Under the pieces are notes generated by a model. It saw only the letters and a list, made by a program, of their open reading frames with translations. It was not told the DNA's origin and ran no database searches. The position numbers and the translations under genes were made by a program. Below, one piece after another: positions 1 to 5,702 of a DNA stretch of 5,702 bases (position 1 is its first letter; every line of letters starts with the position of its first letter). Origin of the DNA: an uncultured Roseburia sp. (GTDB taxonomy: Bacteria; Bacillota; Clostridia; Lachnospirales; Lachnospiraceae); assembly GCA_946055175.1 (NCBI GenBank), contig CAMGET010000107.1, positions 1 to 5,702 of the forward strand, in the 5' to 3' direction.

Positions 1-16
1 CACGGAAACAAATATG

Positions 17-33
17 CTGTATAAAGATTACAG
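17..33 (+). promoter_or_regulatory. Possible small leader hairpin upstream of the glutamine synthetase-like gene
   Basis: The 81 bases before the first gene are A-rich and hold no ORF. Bases 17-21 (CTGTA) pair with 29-33 (TACAG) around a 7-base loop, TAAAGAT. The last six loop bases, AAAGAT, have A at position 1 and G at position 4, as in the hexaloops of ANTAR-binding RNA hairpins, and the operon encodes an ANTAR protein. Against it: the stem is only 5 bp, the loop is 7 rather than 6 bases, and no second hairpin or terminator is visible here. A competing 8-bp stem with two G-U pairs (16-23 with 49-56) is also possible. A true leader and promoter would probably lie left of the window edge. 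This is a weak candidate. Confidence 0.18.
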
Positions 34-81
34 ATGAATGAATAAATATATGTAGCAAACTAACAGAAAGTAGGTAGGATT

Positions 82-1290
82 ATGAAGTATTCAAACCAAG
101 AAGTCATTCAGTATGTAGAGGAAGAGGACGTAAAATTTATCCGTCTTGCCTTTTGTGATGTATTTGGTAAACAAAAGAATATCTCGATTATGCCGGAGGA
201 GCTTCCCCGCGCATTTTCACACGGGATTGCTTTCGATGCTTCTGCAATTACCGGTTTCGGAGATGAATCTCATTCCGATTTACTGCTTCATCCGGACCCG
301 GAAACATTGATGCCACTACCATGGCGCCCGGAACACGGCCGTGTTGTCCGCATGTTCTGCAGCATCTCCTACCCGGATGGTACTCCTTTTGAATGTGATT
401 CCCGCAGGCTTTTAATCCAGGCGATGAGAGATGCGGAAGCTGCCGGATATCATTTTTCCTTTGGTGCCGAGCAGGAATTCTATCTTTTTAAATTAAACGA
501 AAACGGCGAACCGACCACAGAGCCCTATGATACCGCGGGCTATATGGATATTGCACCGGAAGATAAGGGTGAAAATATCCGCCGCGAAATCTGTCTTACC
601 TTAGAGCAGATGGGCATCCGTCCGGAAAGCTCCCATCACGAAGAAGGTCCGGGACAGAATGAAATTGACTTCCGTTATTCTGATGCGCTTACTGCGGCAG
701 ATAACGTCATGACCTTTCAAACGGTGGTTCGGACAACCGCACACCGTAACGGACTTCATGCTGACTTTCGTCCGAAGCCGCTTAGCGGCAAACCGGGAAA
801 TGGCTTCCACATCAATATGTCCGTAAAGGCAGCAGATGGTTCTGATTATTTGAATGAAATGATTGCGGGTGTCCTTGCCAAAGTCTCCGATATGACCGCT
901 TTCTTAAATCCAACCGAAGATTCTTATAAACGTTTTGGCAGCAATAAAGCACCGGCTTATATCTCCTGGTCCAGTGAGAATCGATCCCAACTGGTCAGAA
1001 TTCCGGCTGCAGTTGGCGAATATCGGCGTGCAGAGCTTCGCTCACCGGATCCGACAGCCAATCCTTATCTGGCGTTTACTTTGATGATTTACGCAGGCCT
1101 ATATGGCATCGAGCATCAATTAGTCTTACCGGAAGCCGCAGACTTTAACTTATATAAAGCAGCTCCGGAAATTCTTGCAGGTTACGAACGGTTGCCACAG
1201 GATTTAGCGTCCGCGTGCGAAGCTGCCGGAAAAAGCGAATTTATCAAAGAACACATACCGGGAAAAATTCTAAGCATATATTGTAAATAA
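82..1290 (+). CDS. glnA: Short type I glutamine synthetase-like protein (GlnA family)
   Basis: This is a glutamine synthetase family ligase of 402 aa. The canonical reaction joins glutamate and ammonia with ATP to make glutamine, in a cytoplasmic dodecamer. The N-terminal beta-grasp domain (about 15-100) carries the FDASAI loop (51-56). The catalytic domain (about 105-400) shows FGAEQEF (127-133), HHEEGPGQNEI (185-195), NGFHINMS (240-247), SYKR (281-284), NRSQLVRIP (300-308) and AELRSPDPTANPYLAF (317-332). The six expected metal ligands are present: E130, E132, E187, E194, H243 and E318. Oddities by eye alignment: the flap Glu before the AP dipeptide is K289, the second Ser of the usual FDGSS loop is A55, and the B. 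subtilis feedback Arg62 position is D61. The protein is shorter than the usual 440-470 aa and stops before the final EW..Y..V..WE tail. The start is supported by AAAGTAGG 7 nt upstream and a family-typical N-terminus. It is probably co-transcribed with the ANTAR gene 33 nt downstream. Family membership is near certain; canonical glutamine synthesis is likely but unproven. Confidence 0.93.
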   Translation: MKYSNQEVIQYVEEEDVKFIRLAFCDVFGKQKNISIMPEELPRAFSHGIAFDASAITGFGDESHSDLLLHPDPETLMPLPWRPEHGRVVRMFCSISYPDGTPFECDSRRLLIQAMRDAEAAGYHFSFGAEQEFYLFKLNENGEPTTEPYDTAGYMDIAPEDKGENIRREICLTLEQMGIRPESSHHEEGPGQNEIDFRYSDALTAADNVMTFQTVVRTTAHRNGLHADFRPKPLSGKPGNGFHINMSVKAADGSDYLNEMIAGVLAKVSDMTAFLNPTEDSYKRFGSNKAPAYISWSSENRSQLVRIPAAVGEYRRAELRSPDPTANPYLAFTLMIYAGLYGIEHQLVLPEAADFNLYKAAPEILAGYERLPQDLASACEAAGKSEFIKEHIPGKILSIYCK

Positions 1291-1323
1291 GAAATCATAT
1301 ATTCATACAAAGGAGGGAGCAAC

Positions 1324-1908
1324 ATGAGTTTAAGAGAACGCGTCTACAGCGTACTTCTCGTATCAGCAGCAGACAGTTTTAACGCGGCATTTACTGCATT
1401 GCTCCCTGAAACTGCTTATCAGCCGGTTTACACGGTGAATAGTATCAGTGCCGCCAAACGTGTGCTTGCTGAACGCTCCTTTGATTTCATCTTTGTAAAT
1501 TCACCGCTTCCGGACGATGCCGGTATCCGCTTTGCCATTGACAGCGCAGCCTGCAAAGATACCGTTGTTCTCTTATTTTCAAAAAACGATGTTCATGATG
1601 CCATTCATGACCGTGTTGCAGAATATGGTGTATTTACGTTGCCAAAGCCAACCGCCAAGCCAATTCTTGTGCAGGCCTTAGGCTGGATGGAAAGTGCCAG
1701 AGAGAGGCTTCGCCAGTTTGAAAAGAAAAACCTGACGTTAGAAGAAAAAATGGGTGAAATCCGGCTGGTCAATCGAGCTAAATGGCTGTTAATCAGCGAA
1801 TTAAAAATGAGTGAGCCGGATGCCCACCATTACATAGAACGCCAGGCAATGGATTGCTGCGTTTCCAAAAAAGAAATTGCTGAAAATATTATAAAGACTT
1901 ATTCATAA
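1324..1908 (+). CDS. ANTAR-domain RNA-binding antiterminator with degenerate receiver domain
   Basis: This 194-aa protein has an N-terminal receiver-like domain (about 7-120), a short charged helical linker (about 122-142) and a C-terminal ANTAR domain (about 143-192). ANTAR proteins bind paired hairpins in nascent mRNA and prevent premature termination, often in nitrogen or amine metabolism genes. The ANTAR signature is clear: NRAKWLLISELKMSEPDAHH (150-169) followed by a conserved RQAM (173-176) and an IAENII end (185-190). The receiver keeps its general pattern, including the Lys in LPKP (K108) and S86. The acidic residues after strand 1 are lost (VLLVSAADS, 10-18), and the phosphoacceptor position after strand 3 is N59 (FIFVNSPLP). 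Control is therefore probably not by Asp phosphorylation, as in AmiR, whose pseudo-receiver responds to a protein partner. The start follows a perfect AAAGGAGG 7 nt upstream. Its place after a glnA-like gene suggests nitrogen control. The RNA targets are not identified in this window. Confidence 0.9.
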   Translation: MSLRERVYSVLLVSAADSFNAAFTALLPETAYQPVYTVNSISAAKRVLAERSFDFIFVNSPLPDDAGIRFAIDSAACKDTVVLLFSKNDVHDAIHDRVAEYGVFTLPKPTAKPILVQALGWMESARERLRQFEKKNLTLEEKMGEIRLVNRAKWLLISELKMSEPDAHHYIERQAMDCCVSKKEIAENIIKTYS

Positions 1909-1942
1909 AAAGAGACTGAACTTTTAAAGTACAGTCTCTTTT
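1908..1942. terminator. Bidirectional intrinsic terminator between convergent operons
   Basis: AAAAGAGACTG (1908-1918) is perfectly complementary to CAGTCTCTTTT (1932-1942). After one A-A mismatch the stem continues with 1920-1923 pairing to 1927-1930, leaving a tiny TTA loop. The + strand runs into TTTTCTTTC and the - strand into TTTTTATG, so the hairpin can end transcripts from both sides. It begins on the last base of the ANTAR gene's TAA stop and lies 18 bp beyond the end of the ABC operon. Confidence 0.85.
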
Positions 1943-1960
1943 CTTTCATTCACCAATCTC

Positions 1961-3748
1961 CTATGAGGCACTTGGTTCTAATTTATAATTTTCCGCCTGA
2001 GACATAAAGAGCTTGTAATACAGGCTCTCTGTCTTTTTCATCAGATTCTCATGAGTATCAAAATCTGCCACGGTTCCGCCGTCAATAATCAGAATCCTGT
2101 CACAGAATACAGAGGAAGACATACGGTGCGAAATGTAGATGGCTGTTTTATCTTCCACAAGGCTGTTGAATTTTTCGTAGATTTCCGCCTCTGCAATCGG
2201 ATCGAGGGCACTCGCCGGTTCATCTAAGATGACCATGGAAGCCTTCTTATATAAGGCTCTTGCAATGGCAATTTTCTGTCCCTGCCCTCCGGACATCTCG
2301 ATGCCGTCCTCGTCATATTCCTTACCGAAACGGCTGTCAATACCGTCCTTTAATTCTTCTACCTTATCTTGTAAACCAACCTCATAAATCAGACGGTGTA
2401 TCTCATCTCTGTCCCCATCCTTCTGCTGGCAGGATACATTTTCCGCAATCGTAAAATTAAACAGGCGGTAATCCTGAAAGACGGCTGAGATAGTTTTCAT
2501 ATAAGAAACATATTCATAGTCATAGATGTTCCTTCCGTTTATCAGAATTTCTCCGCTGTCTGCCTGGTACATGCGGCAAAGTAACTTCACCAGTGTAGAC
2601 TTTCCTGCACCATTTAAACCAACAATAGAGATTTTATCTCCCTTATGGATAGAGAAGGTAATATTTTTCAATACCGGTTTTTCCGCATTCGGATAAGTAA
2701 AGGTCACATTCTTAAATTCTACCGTTTCCACCTCGCCCGTAAACGGCTCTTTTCCGCTCTGCTTTGTCTCCTCCGGCAAGGCCATGAATTCCATATATGG
2801 ATTTAAGAATTCCATAAACTGCATCAGATTAATGATGGCTTCGCCAAAGCCGGTAATCATAGTAGAGAAATGAATGGCAGCAGACACATACATGGTTAAC
2901 TCGCCTAAAGACAGTATCGGTCCAAATGTGGTGGTCAGGGTACGGATTCCGACATAGCCATAACTGATTGCCGCAACGCCCTCACTGACAGCAGCCATCT
3001 TTCCGGTTGCCTTTCCCATATCAATCTGTGTCTTTTCAAAATAATCGCAGGTGTCATTGGCATATTCTACAATCCGGTCCGTAATCATTTCTTCCATATC
3101 ATAGAGACGGATATCCTTCTGAGCTTCTTTATTGCATGCCAGATTCAGATAATAGCCAAAGCGACGGTTAATCGGAATCACTTCCTGCATCAAATCCGTC
3201 ATTTCTTTGGAAATTTTACTGTAAATCCATAAAATCAAAAAGATTCCGATTACCAGTACCACAATCAGCACCGGTCCTAAGGTAACTAAGATTGTCAATA
3301 AACCAAGCAATGTCAATCCCTGACTGAATACATCTGTAATCATACGTATCATTCCGGTGATGGCGCTCTGATTTTGTAAGGCAAAAACGGCTCTTTCCTT
3401 TAAGTCCAGATAGGTTGGATTTTCCAGATACGAATATTCTAAGTTCATGATTTTTTCAGACATGAGTTTTAACATGCCATGACCAGTCTTTTCCTCCCCT
3501 ACGCTCGTGAAACGGATAAAGGTATTGCTAAGGAAGGTCATTCCAACGTTATTTAAAATGATTAGTCCGCTATAGAGTGCAAGCTGCTTCACATCCCTAG
3601 CACCGATTAATTCGTTAACTAAAAACATCGGTAAAATGGTATTGAAAATGGTCTTTGCCGCATTGCAGACAGATTGTCCTGTCAGCAGCAGTAAATAGGC
3701 AGGAGAAACAGACCATGCCAGTTTTAAAAAGTGAAGTAATTTTTTCAT
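1961..3748 (-). CDS. ABC exporter half-transporter, second gene of the pair (TMD-NBD)
   Basis: This is a 595-aa membrane protein with the fused transmembrane and ATPase layout of type IV (MsbA/LmrA-like) exporters. About six membrane segments lie near residues 15-45, 55-78, 138-157, 158-177, 252-275 and 283-310. A cytoplasmic helix carries KDIRLYDMEE (211-220), a motif matched in the partner protein. The NBD has an A-loop Tyr (Y352), Walker A GLNGAGKST (377-385), Q-loop Q425, signature MSGGQ (485-489), Walker B MVILDEP (505-511) with catalytic E510, D-loop SALD (513-516) and H-loop H541, so it should hydrolyse ATP. The start overlaps the upstream gene's stop as ATGA, with AGGAGG 7 nt before it (3756-3761), so translation is coupled. 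It probably forms a heterodimer with that protein. The substrate is unknown: there is no C39 peptidase domain or cargo gene here. The ORF ends TAG, 18 bp before the shared terminator. Confidence 0.94.
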   Translation of the reverse strand: MKKLLHFLKLAWSVSPAYLLLLTGQSVCNAAKTIFNTILPMFLVNELIGARDVKQLALYSGLIILNNVGMTFLSNTFIRFTSVGEEKTGHGMLKLMSEKIMNLEYSYLENPTYLDLKERAVFALQNQSAITGMIRMITDVFSQGLTLLGLLTILVTLGPVLIVVLVIGIFLILWIYSKISKEMTDLMQEVIPINRRFGYYLNLACNKEAQKDIRLYDMEEMITDRIVEYANDTCDYFEKTQIDMGKATGKMAAVSEGVAAISYGYVGIRTLTTTFGPILSLGELTMYVSAAIHFSTMITGFGEAIINLMQFMEFLNPYMEFMALPEETKQSGKEPFTGEVETVEFKNVTFTYPNAEKPVLKNITFSIHKGDKISIVGLNGAGKSTLVKLLCRMYQADSGEILINGRNIYDYEYVSYMKTISAVFQDYRLFNFTIAENVSCQQKDGDRDEIHRLIYEVGLQDKVEELKDGIDSRFGKEYDEDGIEMSGGQGQKIAIARALYKKASMVILDEPASALDPIAEAEIYEKFNSLVEDKTAIYISHRMSSSVFCDRILIIDGGTVADFDTHENLMKKTESLYYKLFMSQAENYKLEPSAS

Positions 3749-5559
3749 GCGGTTGCCTCCTGATAGTATTTTCCCTGAATCACGAACATCTCATAATATT
3801 TTCCTTTCCTCTCCATAAGCTCCTCATGGCTTCCGTACTCTTTAAGGCCATCGGCGTCAAATAACGCAATTTTGTCGCAGAAACGGGTGCTAGCCAGACG
3901 GTGGGAAATGTACACTGCCGTTTTTCCCTCTACCAGGCTGCTGAAATTCTCATAAATCTCTGCTTCCGCTAACGCATCTAAAGCAGCTGTCGGTTCATCC
4001 ATAATCACCATCGGCGCATCCTTATATAAGCCTCTGGCAATGGACAGCTTCTGTCTTTCACCACCGGAAAAATCGGTTCCCTCTTCATCAATCACTTTTA
4101 ACATCATCTGGTCTAAGCCTTTTTCAAAGCCTTCGACCTTTTTCCACAAACCTACCTTTTCCAAGGCAGTTTGTACACGTGCATCATCCACATTTTCGGA
4201 CTTACAAGCCACATTTTCCCGAATCGGGAATGCCAGAATATTGACATCCTGGAAGACTGCGGAATAAAGCTGATACAGTTCTTCCTTTTTCATCAGGGTA
4301 AGGTCCACGCCATTGATATAGATATGTCCTTCCGTCGGTGCAAAAAGTCCCGTCATGAGCTTTACGAGTGTAGATTTTCCGGCACCATTGACCCCTACAA
4401 TTGCCAGACGTTCTCCTGCATGAATCGTAAAGTTTAAGTCCGTAAACACATTCTTTTCCGTACCCGGATAACGGAAGGTTACATGGTCGAATACGATTTC
4501 AAGGCTCTTATGCGTTCCGCCTGCCATGACGTCTTCCATGGTTTTTTCGCCCTCTGCAACGAGTGGAGCATCCAGCAGACGATAAAAGTCATTTACATAT
4601 TCGCCTTCATTCCAGATGAAAGACAAGTCCTTTCCAAAATCCAGCATCAATGCCATTAGGGAGGTCGTCATGGTCACATACATCGTGAAGGAGCTGACCG
4701 ACATACCACCCAGTACACGTTGTACTAGGGTTCCATAAACCAGAACATTCGATAGTAATAAGGTTACAATCCCAAGCAGCCCCAACAGATACTCCCGGTT
4801 TCGAATCATTCTCTGCAGCTTCACATAGGCATTAATTTCTTCCTGATAGTTATCCATAATCCGTTTTCTTAAGTTGAAAATACGGATATCTTTTCCATAG
4901 GAAAAGTCCTGTGAGGTTTTCTGATAATAGTTGATGCGTCGGTTTGCTTTTGAAACCTGTTCTTTTTTCGAATACTCATAGTCATGCGTCCGCTTGGAGG
5001 TCCACATAATCACAATCACATGCAGCACCAGCGAAACAAGAAGCAGTGGGCTTAAGGCTCCTGCCAGAATGACCATCCCAAGCAGGGTAAAAAACTTCGC
5101 CGGCAACTGGGAAAGCTTATTATAAAGTCCCTCGATACCATTTGCATTATTGTTACCGGCATTCATACCTTTTTCGTACTTTTCAAAGAATTTTGCATCC
5201 TCATGATAGCAGTAATCCATGCACTGCAATTTTTTTGACTGGTCAGCCAGATACAGAATACGGATTCGCATATTGCGTGTTTGAATATAACTCTTCAGAT
5301 AATTCATCACAACTGCAAGCGTTCCGGCTGTCACCAGATAAATCATCATGGCTGTCACCAGATTTTTTACCGCATCTACGCCGCCCTGCTCTAAAATACC
5401 AATCGCAATCTTTGGCAGAATCACTGCCATAAACGGATAGATTGCAGCAACCACGGTATAACAAGCGATTCTTGCAAACTGCGCTCTGTCCTGTTTCCAC
5501 ATATGTGCCAGCATCCTCTTGATGACTGATAACACATTGTACTTTTCCTTTTGTTTCAT
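3745..5559 (-). CDS. ABC exporter half-transporter, first gene of the pair (TMD-NBD)
   Basis: This is a 604-aa (from ATG) type IV ABC exporter subunit and the likely heterodimer partner of the overlapping downstream gene. About six membrane segments lie near residues 29-57, 67-89, 152-173, 171-188, 257-281 and 290-309. The motif KDIRIFNLRKR (223-233) matches the partner's coupling-helix region. The NBD shows A-loop Y364, Walker A GVNGAGKST (389-397, K395), Q437, signature FSGGE (497-501), Walker B MVIMDEP (517-523) with catalytic E522, D-loop AALD (525-528) and H553. A GTG lies immediately before the chosen ATG, so the protein could be one residue longer (start at 5562). The ATG is preferred because it sits 8 nt from the AAGGGAG ribosome site, against 5 nt for GTG. 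The two half-transporters are clearly different in sequence, so this is not a simple recent duplication. The exported compound (drug, peptide or lipid) cannot be told from the sequence. Confidence 0.93.
   Translation of the reverse strand: MKQKEKYNVLSVIKRMLAHMWKQDRAQFARIACYTVVAAIYPFMAVILPKIAIGILEQGGVDAVKNLVTAMMIYLVTAGTLAVVMNYLKSYIQTRNMRIRILYLADQSKKLQCMDYCYHEDAKFFEKYEKGMNAGNNNANGIEGLYNKLSQLPAKFFTLLGMVILAGALSPLLLVSLVLHVIVIMWTSKRTHDYEYSKKEQVSKANRRINYYQKTSQDFSYGKDIRIFNLRKRIMDNYQEEINAYVKLQRMIRNREYLLGLLGIVTLLLSNVLVYGTLVQRVLGGMSVSSFTMYVTMTTSLMALMLDFGKDLSFIWNEGEYVNDFYRLLDAPLVAEGEKTMEDVMAGGTHKSLEIVFDHVTFRYPGTEKNVFTDLNFTIHAGERLAIVGVNGAGKSTLVKLMTGLFAPTEGHIYINGVDLTLMKKEELYQLYSAVFQDVNILAFPIRENVACKSENVDDARVQTALEKVGLWKKVEGFEKGLDQMMLKVIDEEGTDFSGGERQKLSIARGLYKDAPMVIMDEPTAALDALAEAEIYENFSSLVEGKTAVYISHRLASTRFCDKIALFDADGLKEYGSHEELMERKGKYYEMFVIQGKYYQEATA
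3756..3761 (-). promoter_or_regulatory. Internal ribosome-binding site for the second ABC gene
   Basis: On the - strand AGGAGG lies 7 nt before the ATG at 3748, inside the last codons of the first ABC gene. With the ATGA stop-start overlap (3745-3748) it indicates coupled translation at near-equal amounts, as expected for heterodimer subunits. Confidence 0.8.
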
Positions 5560-5567
5560 CACTCTTA

Positions 5568-5574
5568 CTCCCTT
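5568..5574 (-). promoter_or_regulatory. Ribosome-binding site that decides the start of the first ABC gene
   Basis: AAGGGAG on the - strand lies 5 nt before a GTG (5562-5560) and 8 nt before the adjacent ATG (5559-5557). The 8-nt spacing and the ATG codon favour the second start. The difference is one residue. Confidence 0.65.
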
Positions 5575-5593
5575 AATCTATTTTCTATCTGCT

Positions 5594-5622
5594 ACTATAA
5601 CCATTGCACTCCCCCGCTTCAA
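5594..5622 (-). promoter_or_regulatory. Sigma-A-type promoter of the ABC exporter operon
   Basis: Read on the - strand, TTGAAG (5622-5617) and TATAGT (5599-5594) are separated by exactly 17 bp, matching the -35 and -10 consensus at 4/6 and 5/6 positions. Transcription would begin near 5587, giving a short leader of roughly 25-30 nt with no room for a riboswitch. The weak -35 element together with upstream repeats suggests an activated promoter. Confidence 0.65.
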
Positions 5623-5633
5623 TAGCCTTTGAC

Positions 5634-5668
5634 CAAGAGGTTATTTTCGCAATGCAACAGGTTATTTT
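5634..5668. repeat. Two 14-bp direct repeats, 21-bp period, upstream of the ABC promoter
   Basis: CAAGAGGTTATTTT (5634-5647) and CAACAGGTTATTTT (5655-5668) differ at one base and are exactly 21 bp apart, two helical turns. Relative to the predicted start near 5587 they lie at about -47 to -60 and -68 to -81, just above the -35 box. This is the usual placement for an activator that binds as a tandem dimer on one DNA face, as LytTR- or AraC-type regulators do. The regulator is not in the window and its family is inference. Confidence 0.6.
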
Positions 5669-5670
5669 TT

Positions 5671-5695
5671 CCGGGTAAAATCAGTTCTCACCCGG
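5671..5695. repeat. CCGGGT/ACCCGG inverted repeat at the window edge
   Basis: CCGGGT (5671-5676) and ACCCGG (5690-5695) form a 6-bp perfect dyad around 13 bases. It lies just beyond the direct repeats, about 85-110 bp above the predicted start of the ABC operon. Neither strand has a T-tract on the 3' side, so it does not look like a terminator. It may be an operator or part of a feature cut by the window end. Confidence 0.3.
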
Positions 5696-5702
5696 CAGAG
5701 TA

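Noticed and set aside
20..25. TATAAA as a -10 box for the glnA operon
   Set aside because: A -35 element at the right distance would fall outside the window, so the promoter cannot be supported.
601..810. 69-aa open frame on the - strand inside the glutamine synthetase-like gene
   Set aside because: It lies wholly antisense to strongly conserved GS motifs, has no recognisable domain, and is best explained as a shadow frame.
4040..4437. Two overlapping + strand open frames within the first ABC gene
   Set aside because: They run opposite the conserved NBD coding sequence, are Ser/Phe/Cys-rich in the way antisense frames are, and have no family resemblance.
5142..5500. Open frames of 96 aa (+) and 85 aa (-) in the start of the first ABC gene
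   Set aside because: Both overlap the membrane-domain coding region in other frames and show no domain; the ABC frame is clearly the real one.
5602..5654. CATTGC (5602-5607) and GCAATG (5649-5654) as a long-range inverted repeat across the ABC promoter
   Set aside because: Only six bases match over a 41-bp gap, which is easily chance in a sequence of this size.
5661..5695. Possible intrinsic terminator made of the CCGGGT dyad and the adjacent T-run
   Set aside because: The T-run lies on the 5' side of the stem on the + strand and becomes A's after the stem on the - strand, so neither direction has stem followed by T's.

Overview
The window looks like a low-to-moderate GC Firmicutes chromosome, most likely a gut-type Clostridia (Lachnospiraceae-like). 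This rests on strong AAAGGAGG/AGGAGG ribosome-binding sites, the protein style, and a glutamine synthetase gene beside an ANTAR antiterminator gene. The taxonomic call is inference from sequence style, not from a marker gene. It holds two convergent two-gene operons separated by one shared hairpin terminator.

Left operon (+ strand, about 82-1908): a short type I glutamine synthetase-like gene (402 aa) is followed after 33 nt by a response-regulator-like ANTAR protein (194 aa). The synthetase keeps all six metal ligands expected from the family. By eye it has lost residues of the ammonium/flap region (flap Glu to Lys, flap-side Ser to Ala), the feedback Arg position is Asp, and it lacks the usual C-terminal tail. 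The ANTAR protein has a degenerate receiver in which the phosphoacceptor Asp is Asn, so it is probably not controlled by classical phosphorylation. Together they suggest a nitrogen-linked RNA-binding antitermination circuit in which the enzyme, or an unknown partner, provides the signal. That link is a hypothesis.

Centre (1908-1942): a near-perfect inverted repeat with T-rich flanks serves as a bidirectional terminator for both operons.

Right operon (- strand, 5559 down to 1961): two full-length ABC exporter half-transporters (TMD-NBD) overlap by 4 nt (ATGA), the usual arrangement of a heterodimeric type IV exporter. Both nucleotide-binding domains look catalytically intact. The substrate cannot be read from the sequence. 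Upstream (5563-5702) is a good sigma-A-type promoter (TTGAAG-17 bp-TATAGT on the - strand). Above it lie two 14-bp direct repeats with one mismatch and a 21-bp period, which look like an activator-binding site, and then a CCGGGT/ACCCGG dyad. No regulator or cargo gene for the transporter lies inside the window.

No tRNA, rRNA, CRISPR array, insertion sequence or other mobile element is visible. The most interesting points are the altered synthetase paired with a phosphorylation-independent ANTAR protein, and the phased direct repeats in front of the ABC operon.
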